DNA from: Oceanobacillus sp. J11TS1 | Lineage (GTDB): Bacteria; Bacillota; Bacilli; Bacillales; Amphibacillaceae | Assembly: GCF_018333215.1 (NCBI RefSeq) | Contig: NZ_BORO01000007.1 | Location: 62,001-126,000 of the forward strand | Reading direction: 5' to 3' | Length of the DNA: 64,000 nt | Part shown: positions 43,882 through 53,050 of the stretch, piece by piece | Position numbering within the stretch: position 1 is the stretch's first letter | Layout: the number at the start of each line of letters is the position of its first letter | The notes under the pieces: model-generated | Told to the model about the DNA's origin: nothing | The model's database searches: none | What the model saw: the letters and a program-made list of their open reading frames with translations, nothing else | Translations under genes and position numbers: made by a program

Positions 43882-46816
43882 TCGACTTAGAGTGGAGAAT
43901 TTTAGAATATTTAGAGGTGTCCATGAGTTCGACTTGAAAGATAAGAAAGTGATCTTAATTGAGGGTTCAAATGGACACGGTAAAAGTACGATATTTGATG
44001 CTATAAATTGGGTGTTCACAGGCGAAATAAATCGTTTTTCTGGTAGCAGCGAACAATCCAAATTTAACTATCTTGTTAATAATCACGAGTATTTAAAGCA
44101 AACCTATAGAGTTAGTGTAGAAGTGGATATAGTTAATAGCCACGGATATGTAAGTACTATCAGAAGAGAAATTCGTAAACTATTATCAGGGAATATAGAT
44201 AAAAAGCTTTTTGTTGAAGGTCAACAGTACACTATTCGAGATGGATTAAGAGCTATAATCAATCTAATTACAAAAGGGAACTTTTTAAACCAAGAACAAA
44301 AGTTGAACAGCTTTAGTTCAATATTTGCTTCTACTCAGATCTTATCCCAAGAGACTTTGGAAGACTTTGTGAAGGTTGATAAACCAACTGATAGATATGC
44401 AAAACTTGAAAACATACTTGGTCTTGATAAATATGGGAAAGAATTAAGAAATTACATTAATAAGAGTAAGGGTGCTTTTGAGAATGAAATAAATCGTATA
44501 GACTTAGAGCTTAAAGATATTGAAAACGAAATAAAGCGTCTTGACACACGGTATAGTGATAACGAATATATAATGGATTATACTGGTGAAGTCAATGAGG
44601 CGCATTTAATTAGTAACTTAAATAAATATTTTGATTCTTTGCCAGAATATCTTGTGAATTATGATGCTATAAAGATTCAAAGCCTGGAAGAAGATGAGAT
44701 CCAGAAAATTAGAAATCAAAGGAAAGACTTAGAAAATAAAAATAGAAAATTACAAAATATGATTTCTAGGATACATAGATTTGAGATAACTAATTCTGAT
44801 CTAAATGAAGAACAAACAAAACTTGACGCTTCGTATATGCATTTGATAAATACCAATAGAGAATTAGAAAAAAGAGAACAGGGAAAAATACGAGCTGAAA
44901 GTAGAAAAAATCAATTGTCATTACTTGAAGAAAACCTTCATGAAATAAATGTTTTGCAAGAAGAATTAAATGATTTAAAAGGTAAAGAGAACGAAATAAT
45001 AAACTATCAATCTTATATTAACAGCAATATGGAAATAAAAAAAATCATTGAAAAGTATAATAACTACAGTACTTATATAAAAGAATTCGAAAGTAAAAAA
45101 GAAAGTAAAGAAAAAGAATTAAATAGATTAGAGTTACTGGATAAAATTCAAGAACTAGAGATAACAAACAAGAAATTGAAAAGTATTGAGAGTGAAATTA
45201 AAGACAAAAAAGAACAACTTGAACGAGCATACAGTAATAGGGAGAAGAAGAATCAAATTGTTGAGCAGTTGAAAACTAAGAAGAAGGACATTCGTGCAGA
45301 TAATTTTCAACAAATTACTTTCTCACTACAAAGAAGTCTCTTAAATAGAGAATCTGAGAAAGAGTGTCCTGTCTGTGGTAGTGATTTTAAAGATGTAAAT
45401 ACTCTCTTGAGCCATGTTGAATTTAAGCTAAAAGAAGGCCAGGAAAAGTACGATGGAGTTGAGATAAAGCTTAGCGAAGAACTTTCTGCAATTTCAAGTA
45501 TAGGTAACGAAATAAAGTCTTTACAAGAGCATATCGAATCATTGGAAGAAAAACTAAATGTAACATTGAAAAGTAAAAAAACTATTGAACGTAAGAAAAT
45601 ATACCTTGAATCTATTATTGGGGATTTGTCAGGTTTAGATAGACAAAATATAGAAAGTATAATAAAAAAGATTGATACTTTTATAAATGAACATGAACAC
45701 TATTATAACTTAATTAAGGATGTGCTTGAAAAGTTTAATGAGTTGAAATCTTTAAGAGAGAAAATCAGTTTGAATGAGAAAAAGTACGAGAATTTAAAGA
45801 AGCCTTTCAAGGGTAAGTTTACTTATGTATTCAATAAAGATGCAATTACTACAAGAGTTAAGAAATTGGATAACTATTTGGATGGAAATAAAAAATCATT
45901 AAAACAGTTGAAATTAAAAACAGTTGAACTTGAATCTACAATCGATAGTATTAGAAATAAAATTGACCAAATTAACTACATTGTAAAGACATTAGAGTCA
46001 GATTATCCTAAAACATTCAAAAGTTATAGCATTAATGAATGTTTAATATACATTAAGCAACAATCAAAAATGATATTAGATATTGATGCTGAAATTGTAT
46101 CTAGCTTAAAGAACGTTTCAGCTTTCAAAGAGAAAGATAAGTTGTCGAAAATACAAGGTGAAAAAGAGAAAATCGTTAAGCTTAAAAAGAATAAGGATTT
46201 AGAGCGTACATTAGTGAAAGAAAACTTAAGTAATATTGAAGTTTTTAAAAAAATACACACAAATGTTCAGAGTGATTTGATTAACAAGTACCTAAGAGAT
46301 AATAGCAATATAATCAATCAGTTCTTTAGGCAAATCTCTCCTCACGCATACTACAAACATGTCAAACTTGTAACTAGAGAGAATGACTTATACGTATTAC
46401 TTTCAGAGGAAGATAATTGGAGACTATTGGATGATCTAACTAGAGAACAACTAAAACAAGAAGTAAATGCAAATCTAAATTTTAGCGCAGCACAATCCAC
46501 AATTCTTGCACTGAGTATCTTCTTATCTTTAAATATTACACAAAATTGGAGTAATCTGAACATAATCGGAATTGACGATCCTTTTCAACATTTAGACGAT
46601 GTTAACACATATTCGTTCATTGATGTTCTCACCTCGCTTATTAATAACGAAGAAAAACAAATAATTGTAAGTACACACAATAAGAACTTTTCTGACTTGC
46701 TTATGTCGAAATTGTCTTTGCCTGCTGAAAATGTACTAAAAATATCAATTAATTCGTATAGTAAGAAACACATTGATGTTACAGCAGCAAATTATATTAA
46801 TTGGACTCAGAATTAA
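43871..46816 (+). CDS. lmuB: Lamassu/ABC-3C SMC-like ATPase
   Basis: This 981-residue Rad50/SMC-like ATPase has Walker A EGSNGHGKSTIFDAINW at about 31-47, long coiled coils, a zinc-hook-like CPVC near residues 499-502, a signature-like NFSAAQSTILAL, and Walker B NIIGIDDPFQHLDD near 897. Such proteins bind foreign DNA ends and release the nuclease effector. The frame is intact over nearly 3 kb in a region full of broken genes, which suggests recent or selected cargo. Confidence 0.82.
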   Translation: MKISRLRVENFRIFRGVHEFDLKDKKVILIEGSNGHGKSTIFDAINWVFTGEINRFSGSSEQSKFNYLVNNHEYLKQTYRVSVEVDIVNSHGYVSTIRREIRKLLSGNIDKKLFVEGQQYTIRDGLRAIINLITKGNFLNQEQKLNSFSSIFASTQILSQETLEDFVKVDKPTDRYAKLENILGLDKYGKELRNYINKSKGAFENEINRIDLELKDIENEIKRLDTRYSDNEYIMDYTGEVNEAHLISNLNKYFDSLPEYLVNYDAIKIQSLEEDEIQKIRNQRKDLENKNRKLQNMISRIHRFEITNSDLNEEQTKLDASYMHLINTNRELEKREQGKIRAESRKNQLSLLEENLHEINVLQEELNDLKGKENEIINYQSYINSNMEIKKIIEKYNNYSTYIKEFESKKESKEKELNRLELLDKIQELEITNKKLKSIESEIKDKKEQLERAYSNREKKNQIVEQLKTKKKDIRADNFQQITFSLQRSLLNRESEKECPVCGSDFKDVNTLLSHVEFKLKEGQEKYDGVEIKLSEELSAISSIGNEIKSLQEHIESLEEKLNVTLKSKKTIERKKIYLESIIGDLSGLDRQNIESIIKKIDTFINEHEHYYNLIKDVLEKFNELKSLREKISLNEKKYENLKKPFKGKFTYVFNKDAITTRVKKLDNYLDGNKKSLKQLKLKTVELESTIDSIRNKIDQINYIVKTLESDYPKTFKSYSINECLIYIKQQSKMILDIDAEIVSSLKNVSAFKEKDKLSKIQGEKEKIVKLKKNKDLERTLVKENLSNIEVFKKIHTNVQSDLINKYLRDNSNIINQFFRQISPHAYYKHVKLVTRENDLYVLLSEEDNWRLLDDLTREQLKQEVNANLNFSAAQSTILALSIFLSLNITQNWSNLNIIGIDDPFQHLDDVNTYSFIDVLTSLINNEEKQIIVSTHNKNFSDLLMSKLSLPAENVLKISINSYSKKHIDVTAANYINWTQN

Positions 46817-47152
46817 CAGATCATTTATTCTAGCGATGTACTTAAATTTGTTAAGTGTTCAGGCAAAGTTTTTAAAAAACTATCTTTGATGAAATTAAAA
46901 GAAGTAATTAGAATGAAAAAGTAAAATACATGTAAATAACTGCTGAAGAGATAAATGACTAAGACGAGCTGATAATTTTAAGGGAGAGTTTAGTTGGTAT
47001 ATTACCAAATAGCTTTGAAATAAACGTTAATCTAAAACAAAGTTTTTTATGATATCTATTTAATTGAGGGAGCTGTGTCGGAAAGTGCCATCTCTTAGGT
47101 AGTTTTTAAAGTGAAATTAGTAAAGCTAGAATTATTTTGTATAATTTAACAA
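46817..47152. other. Intergenic stretch without a gene
   Basis: AT-rich sequence after the defence system. I see neither a clear terminator nor a gene. It leads into direct repeat B. Confidence 0.4.
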
Positions 47153-47377
47153 TGTATTCAACTAGCATCCATCTTTTTGGTTCAAATTGGTTCAAGTAAT
47201 ATTAATTTCAATCCTTCTTCATACATTTTTATCCATATAATAATTCCTGAAACGTTGATATGAAAGGATTTCCATGGATTAGTTACACTTGAAAATTATC
47301 TAGATATTTCTCAAAACGTTAATAGTTTTTCAACATCTAAACCTCTGCAACCACTATGGTGCAGAGGTTTACTTTGT
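47153..47377. repeat. Direct repeat B, right copy
   Basis: Begins TGTATTCAACTAGCATCCAT and matches 5135-5343 in the same orientation. The doubled GGTTCAA motif (GGTTCAAATTGGTTCAAGTA) is better kept here than on the left. It ends in the same AACCTCTGCA...TGCAGAGGTT hairpin (about 47338-47370). Confidence 0.7.
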
Positions 47378-47452
47378 TTAAAAATATTACTTATCTCTAC
47401 TCCTTTCTATCAATAGAACAAGCGGCGCTAAGACTACTTTTACCGAGGTGCA

Positions 47453-47717
47453 TTATGAAAATAATTTCAAACCGGCAGTTGCTCCTAATACCATCGCGAT
47501 AAATACAATTCGCTTCCTTTTTTGTTCATAGAAAAATAATTCCTGCTTTTGCACCAGAGGCACCAATACCAGTCCATACAGCATAAGCAGTCCCCATAGA
47601 TAGCTCCAAAACAAAACCAACAAGGCCCATGTTTGCCAATCACGGTCTTTGTGCAGTTTGTTTATCATTGTTATACCAACTCGACAATCCAGCTATAAAT
47701 AATGAAGTCCAAGCCAT
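47453..47717 (-). pseudogene. SMR guanidinium exporter subunit (GdnD/YkkD-like), broken
   Basis: Starting at ATG 47717 the frame MAWTSLFIAGL breaks at a stop, continues as GLVGFVLELSMGTAYAVWTG and GIGASGAKAGIIF, and shifts again to KRIVFIAMVLGATAGLKLF. These are the second to fourth helices of a small multidrug resistance protein. At least one nonsense codon and one frameshift are present. Confidence 0.75.
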
Positions 47718-47759
47718 TAAGATTCAACTCCCTCTTTTACTTTATCTTTCGTTTACTAA

Positions 47760-47905
47760 TTACAAACCAATGACACCAGTCAATAAAATGGCAATCAACA
47801 GAATCTTTATTAGCTAAAATGGTTCCCAAAGGAAAGCAATATCTGCAAAAGTTGTTCCTGCTGTTCTCAGTCCAACAAAAACGGCAAAAGCCTGGGAGAC
47901 AACTG
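47760..47905 (-). pseudogene. SMR guanidinium exporter subunit (GdnC/YkkC-like), broken
   Basis: The C-terminal half of a second SMR protein reads AVFVGLRTAGTTFADIAFL then WEPF, stop, LIKILLIAILLTGVIGL. The N-terminal half is deleted and the remainder is fused almost directly to the riboswitch terminator. The tandem pair matches gdnC-gdnD order. Confidence 0.68.
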
Positions 47906-47911
47906 TATAAA

Positions 47912-48005
47912 TAGTCCCTTCCAGGCTTTTGTCTTTCCTTGGCATAGCCTAAGCTGTGAGTCTTTTCACGGACCAGACCAATCATTATTGCGGAATCCTA
48001 GAAAA
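47912..48005 (-). promoter_or_regulatory. Guanidine-I (ykkC) riboswitch
   Basis: On the minus strand CTAGGATTCCG, CTGGTCCG and AAAAGCCTGG appear in the order and spacing of the ykkC class guanidine-I riboswitch. A terminator arm (CCCAGGCTTTT) follows. It is directly upstream of the two wrecked SMR genes, which is its usual partner. Minor departures such as CCGTGA instead of CCGAGA may reflect decay. Confidence 0.7.
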
Positions 48006-48175
48006 TATTCAATAGAATGAAATTAGTCCACATAATATATAAAATGAAGCTTTATTCGGGTTTTATATGGGTACGTTGCATCACAAAAAGTGTTGCATGT
48101 ACTATTTAAGAAACCTTTAAACATTCCTATGTTATACTGCCTATATATTTTAATAACCAGAAAGGAAATGGAGAG

Positions 48176-49072
48176 ATGTTGGATTGGTTTAAAAAGGCTG
48201 CCTGGTTTTCACTGGCCATCTTACTTGTATTCCTAGCAATCGTATGTTTATTTGTTCCATTTAATTCCATGACTGAAACGGATATAGATGCTGAAAGTCC
48301 GATTATACAAAAATATAGCACAAAAGGGCTTTATATGGGGCCCAGCTATCATGTTAAGATGTTAAATGGAGACGGATATGATGTATCAAAAAAAGAAATG
48401 TATCAATTGCAAATTGGCGATACATATGGAACGCAGAAAAATAGTTCCATTAAAAATGCTATTAAGTTAGGAGTTATTTTGTATCCGGTGAGTTTATTTA
48501 TATTATGGGTTGCTTGGTTGATTTTTTCGGGTACATTTCCTGAATTGAAACTCGTGCAATGGGTTTATAAAAAAGAAGAAGCGCATGAAGGAAAATTAAA
48601 ATATATAAAGGAAATTGCAATAAAAATTATCATTCCGCTATTTGTTGTAATTAGTATGATTATTTTTGCACTCATCGGAAAAAATGTATTTTATAAAATT
48701 TATCCAGTCGGGAAAGAAGAAGTGATGGCAGAAATTGTTGATGTAGAACAAGAAAATAAAATTGTCCCTAATGCAGGAGTCAGAGAAATAAATACATTCG
48801 CATTACAATTTGAGGATCATACAGGTACTACGTATGAAACAGAGAAAGATGTCTCTTCTTTTACATATGATTTATATCGAAATGAACAATATATACCAAT
48901 TACTTATCGCACCAACCATCCATACGATATATTTATTCACTCTAATACGTTTAGAGAAATTTTAAGTGTACTGATGAGATTGGATTCTTTTGCCCTTTTC
49001 TTGGTTATTTATTTAAATTACTATACTATAAAAACATTTATTAAAAAGAGGAGGGATAGATACATTCGCTGA
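48176..49072 (+). CDS. DUF3592-like membrane protein
   Basis: This 298-residue protein has four predicted helices (about 8-30, 98-122, 148-170, 262-282) and two extracytoplasmic beta-rich segments with DGYDVSKKEMYQLQIGDTY and QFEDHTGTTYETEK, the style of DUF3592 proteins. GGAAATGGAGAG precedes the ATG. The function is unknown. Confidence 0.6.
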   Translation: MLDWFKKAAWFSLAILLVFLAIVCLFVPFNSMTETDIDAESPIIQKYSTKGLYMGPSYHVKMLNGDGYDVSKKEMYQLQIGDTYGTQKNSSIKNAIKLGVILYPVSLFILWVAWLIFSGTFPELKLVQWVYKKEEAHEGKLKYIKEIAIKIIIPLFVVISMIIFALIGKNVFYKIYPVGKEEVMAEIVDVEQENKIVPNAGVREINTFALQFEDHTGTTYETEKDVSSFTYDLYRNEQYIPITYRTNHPYDIFIHSNTFREILSVLMRLDSFALFLVIYLNYYTIKTFIKKRRDRYIR

Positions 49073-49143
49073 CGATGCAGCACTAGTGAATCATCAATCA
49101 TCAAAAAACTAAAAGCGATAATTCAAAGACGAAATTTGTTATT

Positions 49144-49362
49144 ATGGATCGGCTAGACATTGGAGATGATCAATTATTGAATATTCATCATGAGTTCGGA
49201 AAGAAGCTATCCTTAGGGGAGAACAACAAATCCATGTTTGATGATGCTATTTATAGCGTTTTAATCGAAAAAGAAGAATGTTATCTATGCACACGGCGGG
49301 AGCGCACCTTTTTACCATTGCCACACAGACGGTCATCAATCTTCTTTAAAAACGTTAAATGA
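49144..49362 (+). CDS. Short hypothetical protein, possibly a remnant
   Basis: This is a 72-residue frame without a ribosome site. The first ~46 residues look protein-like (LLNIHHEFGKKLSLGENNKS), while the Arg-rich tail looks like out-of-frame reading. Shifting frame near 49290 gives MHTAGAHLFTIATQTVINLL. It may be a broken gene. I do not recognise it. Confidence 0.25.
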   Translation: MDRLDIGDDQLLNIHHEFGKKLSLGENNKSMFDDAIYSVLIEKEECYLCTRRERTFLPLPHRRSSIFFKNVK

Positions 49363-49537
49363 GCACTACTCGAAAGTTCTAGATCTTGAATTTATCTTCC
49401 GGTAATACAAATTATGTAAGGAAGCATGGGGATAACAATAAGTTCGAAAAGTTATTTATGAGTTGATAAATATGATAAAAGATAAAAATCCAGAATGAAG
49501 ATGAGATTGGATATACAAAATATAAAAGTCCCACGAC

Positions 49538-49659
49538 TATATCAATGTTTACAGAGCTTTTTTGGTTCAAGTTGGTTCAAATTAACTTGAAACTTATAAA
49601 GCACTTAACAGATTAAAGCATCGCTATCTTGCTGGTGCTTTTTTTTTTCGGCATTAAGT
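49538..49659. repeat. Direct repeat A, right copy
   Basis: TATATCAATGTTTACAGAGC and the next ~30 bases match 13-64 essentially exactly. The following ~70 bases, the integrase 3' end, match with small indels. Same orientation as the left copy, 49.5 kb away. Confidence 0.75.
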
Positions 49660-49760
49660 ATAGATAACTTGCGTGAGTTGAATATTGAAATGTTCTAATC
49701 GACTCGTTAGTTGATTCGTAACGATTGAAGCAATACGAGTGCCAAAGGATAAATTGCAGA
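49595..49760 (-). pseudogene. Integrase C-terminal remnant, degraded
   Basis: The minus strand reads RLEHFNIQLTQVIYT and, after a stop, LMPKKKKHQQDSDAL, matching the RLGHIKIQTTQNYY and LMPQKKHQQDADAL of the fragment at 69-509. Stops and indels are frequent. It marks the right border of the island. Confidence 0.6.
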
Positions 49761-50079
49761 CAGGAGGTGATTCATCAGTTCACTCAATTAACCCTATGCC
49801 GCGATTAACTGGCTATTATCGAGCGTAAATCAACCTATATATTTAATGTTGTTGACATAAACGAGAGCAGCTTATACAATTGTCTAGTTGCAGCGGAAAA
49901 TTAGATTTTTGAAGGGTTATTTAACTTGTTCTTAAATTTAATGATTATATAAGGAAAGTAGAGAAATAAATTAGTATCGTAATTCTTTCGTCTTAGCAAA
50001 TGGTTGTATATTAATACAGCAATTTCTGAGGCTTTTTTTATTTTAAAAGTATTACTGGTTAATGAAGGAGGTTTAAATA
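49761..50079. other. Intergenic stretch at the island border
   Basis: No gene is visible. GAAGGAGG (50063-50070) is the ribosome site of the YitT-family gene. The island-chromosome transition probably lies in or just before this stretch. Confidence 0.4.
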
Positions 50080-50940
50080 ATGAAAACTACGTACAAAGAT
50101 ATTCTTTTAATTATGGTTGGAACTATACTAATAGCAGCATCTATTGAATTTTTTGTTATTCCGAATAAATTAGGTGACGGAAGTACATTTGGTATTTCCT
50201 TGATTCTGTATTATTTGTTTCAAATCCCTACAAGTATAAGTACATTGCTAATTAATATTATCTTTATTGCAATAGCTTATAAATTTGTAACAAAAAAGAC
50301 AATCATTAATACTACAATTGGAACTATCATGATATCTATTTTCCTGAAAGTTGTAGGCTATATTCCATTTAGTGTTGATGATATGATTTTAGGTATTGTA
50401 TTTGGAGCTTTATTAATGGGGGCTGGTGTAGCATTAATCTTTATCGCTGATGGTTCCACTGGGGGAACTACTCTGATGGCTTATTTATTAAATTATACGA
50501 AAGGGTATAGTTTTTCAAAAAGCCTGTTTTACATGGATAGTTTGATTATATTTGCCTCCATATTTGCGATAGGATTATATAATACATTATACACCTTAAT
50601 TTTTGTTTATTTATGCATTAAAATCGTGGATGTCATTGTAGAAGGTTTTAATAATAAAAAAGCGTTGACCATTATGTCTGACAAATATGAAGAAATAGCG
50701 GAATTTTTTACTCATAAGTTCGGAAGTGCTGCAACTATATTTTATGGATATGGTTATTATGCTAATAAGGATAAACGTATTGTCTATGTAGTTATTAAAA
50801 AGAAAGAACTATTAAAAGTTAAGAAGAATGTACAGGAAATTGACCCAAATTCTTTTATTGTTATTCACGAGGTGAAAGAAGTTGCGGGCGGGAAATTTGG
50901 GTTTATGAATAAGAAAATATTAAATAATGCACGTAATTAA
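50080..50940 (+). CDS. YitT-family membrane protein (DUF161/DUF2179)
   Basis: This 286-residue protein has five to six helices in the N-terminal YitT part (e.g. FFVIPNKLGDGSTFGISL, ADGSTGGTTLMAYLL) and a soluble C-terminal DUF2179 domain ending in FIVIHEVKEVAGGKF. Several paralogues occur in each Bacillus genome, and the transported compound is unknown. AGGAGG precedes ATG 50080. Confidence 0.9.
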   Translation: MKTTYKDILLIMVGTILIAASIEFFVIPNKLGDGSTFGISLILYYLFQIPTSISTLLINIIFIAIAYKFVTKKTIINTTIGTIMISIFLKVVGYIPFSVDDMILGIVFGALLMGAGVALIFIADGSTGGTTLMAYLLNYTKGYSFSKSLFYMDSLIIFASIFAIGLYNTLYTLIFVYLCIKIVDVIVEGFNNKKALTIMSDKYEEIAEFFTHKFGSAATIFYGYGYYANKDKRIVYVVIKKKELLKVKKNVQEIDPNSFIVIHEVKEVAGGKFGFMNKKILNNARN

Positions 50941-51054
50941 CCATTTATAGTTACATGACCAGTAAACGGTGTAGTATTTCAAATGTTAAATATCTGTACT
51001 GGTTTCTGTATTTTTTGCTAATAGCTTGTTTATTTCAAGGGTCAGATTATATTA

Positions 51055-51270
51055 TTAATCTGGCTTTTTATCTGTTACAAAGTTGCTAAAGATTGATATA
51101 GCGATACCAATAATGCCAATTGGCAAAATTACAGCCCACGATATGTTATGGATGTTGATTACATCCGTTACGCCCAATACCTTAAATATAAAAATTATAG
51201 TCATTAAAAAACCTACAACTTGTAAGCTTTTTTTATTAACTATGCGTCCTCCTTGGATCTTTTTCACACT
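51055..51270 (-). CDS. Small two-helix membrane protein
   Basis: From the GTG at 51270, preceded by GGGGAGG, the protein has 71 residues and two hydrophobic helices (LQVVGFLMTIIFIF and WAVILPIGIIGIAISIF). The longer frame to 51321 has no ribosome site. The function is unknown. Confidence 0.5.
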   Translation of the reverse strand, partial: SVKKIQGGRIVNKKSLQVVGFLMTIIFIFKVLGVTDVINIHNISWAVILPIGIIGIAISIFSNFVTDKKPD

Positions 51271-51621
51271 AACGCCTCCCCGAAATAGCGTCTGTATAAC
51301 TATTTTAATATTGTGTTTCACTATATATTCTTAGTCTCATTAAAATCTGGAAACGCGCCGTCCTCTGATACAGACTTAGCTCGAAAATAAAACGAGCACA
51401 AATAAGAATTAGTGAATCAATTATTTTTCATTCACTTCTTAATATAATAATATCATAATCTCCCAATATAAATAAATTAGATAAACATATATTTAAAACT
51501 TCAGGGAGTTCCTCAATAATTAAACAGGTATTCTAAACTCGTGGAATAATCAACAATAGAGTAAACTTAATAAATACTAATAGGTGGCTAAACGTCTTTG
51601 TTCTGTTTTTTACTTTGAAAA

Positions 51622-51647
51622 TGAACGATTGTTCCCGGTTAGTCGTA
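51622..51647 (+). promoter_or_regulatory. ECF-type promoter, sigY autoregulation
   Basis: TGAACG (51622-51627) and CGTA (51644-51647) are 16 bp apart, matching the AAC/CGT pattern of ECF sigma factors and the TGAACG element I recall for SigY. It lies 36-61 bp before ATG 51683, which supports that start and self-activation. Confidence 0.6.
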
Positions 51648-51682
51648 TTACATATAAATCATTATTGTATGGAGTAGATCTC

Positions 51683-52213
51683 ATGGATGAAAAGGATTTA
51701 ATCCGAAAGGCGAAAAAAGGAGATACATTGGCGCTTTCGCAATTACTACAGCAGAATTATTCGTTTCTCGTAAAGTATTTAATGAAAGTTACCCTTCATC
51801 CACAAATTGCAGAAGATTTAACACAAGAGACGATGATGAAGAGTATTGAAAAAATCCAACTGTATAATGGTGAATCCAAGTTTTCCTCATGGCTCATTAC
51901 AATTGCAACGAACCTTTTCATCGATCAACAGCGTAGAAAGAAGCGGGAGAAAAAATGGCTAGAGCAGGAACAAGCGCTCCGGAAAATGAAATGGAATGCA
52001 GCCAATATGAACGAAGAATGGATAGATGTATTGGATGTACTTGCCCAAATTAAGGAAGAAATACGTATGCCAATTGTGTTAAAGCATTATTACGGATATT
52101 CATACGAGGAAATTGGAAAAATGATGGGTATTGCAGAAGGGACAGTAAAATCTCGAGTTTCCAATAGTCTAAAAAGTGTACGAAAGGAGTTGGCTGAACG
52201 TGAAGGAAAATGA
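51683..52213 (+). CDS. sigY: ECF-type RNA polymerase sigma factor SigY
   Basis: This 176-residue sigma factor has region 2 (FSSWLITIATNLFIDQQRR) and region 4 (YSYEEIGKMMGIAEGTVKSR). Size and the following yxlCDEFG genes match B. subtilis sigY. ATG 51683 has GGAG upstream and lies behind the ECF-type promoter. The longer frame from 51584 would run through that promoter. In B. subtilis the operon's products keep SigY in check. Confidence 0.9.
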   Translation: MDEKDLIRKAKKGDTLALSQLLQQNYSFLVKYLMKVTLHPQIAEDLTQETMMKSIEKIQLYNGESKFSSWLITIATNLFIDQQRRKKREKKWLEQEQALRKMKWNAANMNEEWIDVLDVLAQIKEEIRMPIVLKHYYGYSYEEIGKMMGIAEGTVKSRVSNSLKSVRKELAEREGK

Positions 52214-52544
52214 TTTTAAAAATAGTAATTCTATGTTGGATGATGAAGATGAATTAACGGTTAAGCAAGTAAAAGATGGTTTAGAAAAACTGGATCAATG
52301 GAATCCAGTATCTACTCCAAACTTACAATGGTTTCACCAGACTGTTGAATTAGAGAAAAAAAGAATACGAAAAAAACAATGGAAAGAGCTCCTCGCGTTT
52401 ATTTCTGTTGCGGTATTTCTACTTACAATTGTGATTGCTGTCGTTTATCGTCAGCCAATTCTTTTTCTTTATTTTCAGCTTGTGGGGATTATCTTATTGC
52501 CCTTAGCTCTTAAGAAAAATAGAAAGAAGGTCCGTAATGAATGA
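52200..52544 (+). CDS. yxlC: YxlC, SigY operon anti-sigma factor
   Basis: A protein of about 114 residues with an acidic cytoplasmic N-terminus and two C-terminal membrane helices (ELLAFISVAVFLLTIVIAVV and ILFLYFQLVGIILLPLAL). In B. subtilis YxlC with YxlD and YxlE restrains SigY. GTG 52200 overlaps the sigY end and follows AAGGAG. Confidence 0.85.
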   Translation: MKENDFKNSNSMLDDEDELTVKQVKDGLEKLDQWNPVSTPNLQWFHQTVELEKKRIRKKQWKELLAFISVAVFLLTIVIAVVYRQPILFLYFQLVGIILLPLALKKNRKKVRNE

Positions 52545-52765
52545 ACTCAAACGCTTTAAATAGCACACCGCTTTGGTTATTGGTTATGGCTGCATTCATT
52601 CTGATTTGCCAGAGCTCATGGATGTTTTGGGATGCGCGGAAGAGGGGGCACAATGCTTGGCTATGGGGCTTTTTAGGCCTTATTCAATTTCCAACCTACC
52701 TTATTATCTATCTTATTTTTGCAAGAAAAATATTTAAAAGAAAGGTCTCAGGATCAAATTCCTGA
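52541..52765 (+). CDS. yxlD: YxlD, small membrane protein of the sigY operon
   Basis: This 74-residue protein has two membrane helices (LVMAAFILICQSSWMF and GFLGLIQFPTYLIIYLIF) separated by the polar DARKRGHNAW. It overlaps yxlC by four bases. The B. subtilis homologue is needed for full inhibition of SigY. Confidence 0.8.
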   Translation: MNSNALNSTPLWLLVMAAFILICQSSWMFWDARKRGHNAWLWGFLGLIQFPTYLIIYLIFARKIFKRKVSGSNS

Positions 52766-52776
52766 GATTTTTTTTT
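52746..52776 (+). terminator. Hairpin terminator between yxlD and yxlE
   Basis: TCTCAGGA pairs with TCCTGAGA across a six-base loop, then eight T residues. It is inside the operon, overlapping the yxlD end, so it should lower expression of yxlE, F and G compared with sigY, C and D. Confidence 0.82.
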
Positions 52777-52846
52777 CTTTCGCGAGTGAACGATGCGGCG
52801 TACGTAACCGTATTAAGGGTAGATAAACAATTTGGAGGAGAGGAAA

Positions 52847-53050
52847 ATGAATGAACTGTTAAATGGCATCCCATGGGGGGCGATTGCGCCAATTCTTGTC
52901 TTACAATTAATTCTTATGATTACCGCATTCGTTTCTTGTATTCGAGAAGAAAACACGAACGGACCAAAATGGCTGTGGATCCTTATTATTCTCATTATCC
53001 AATTAATAGGGCCAGTGCTTTATTTCGTTGTTGGAAGGAGAAATGATTAA
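52847..53050 (+). CDS. yxlE: YxlE, PLDc_N-type membrane protein
   Basis: This 67-residue protein has two helices and the usual PLDc_N pattern (CIREENTNGPKWLWILIIL ending GPVLYFVVGRR). ATG 52847 follows GGAGGAGAGG. It overlaps yxlF by one base. In B. subtilis it helps YxlD restrain SigY. Confidence 0.82.
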   Translation: MNELLNGIPWGAIAPILVLQLILMITAFVSCIREENTNGPKWLWILIILIIQLIGPVLYFVVGRRND

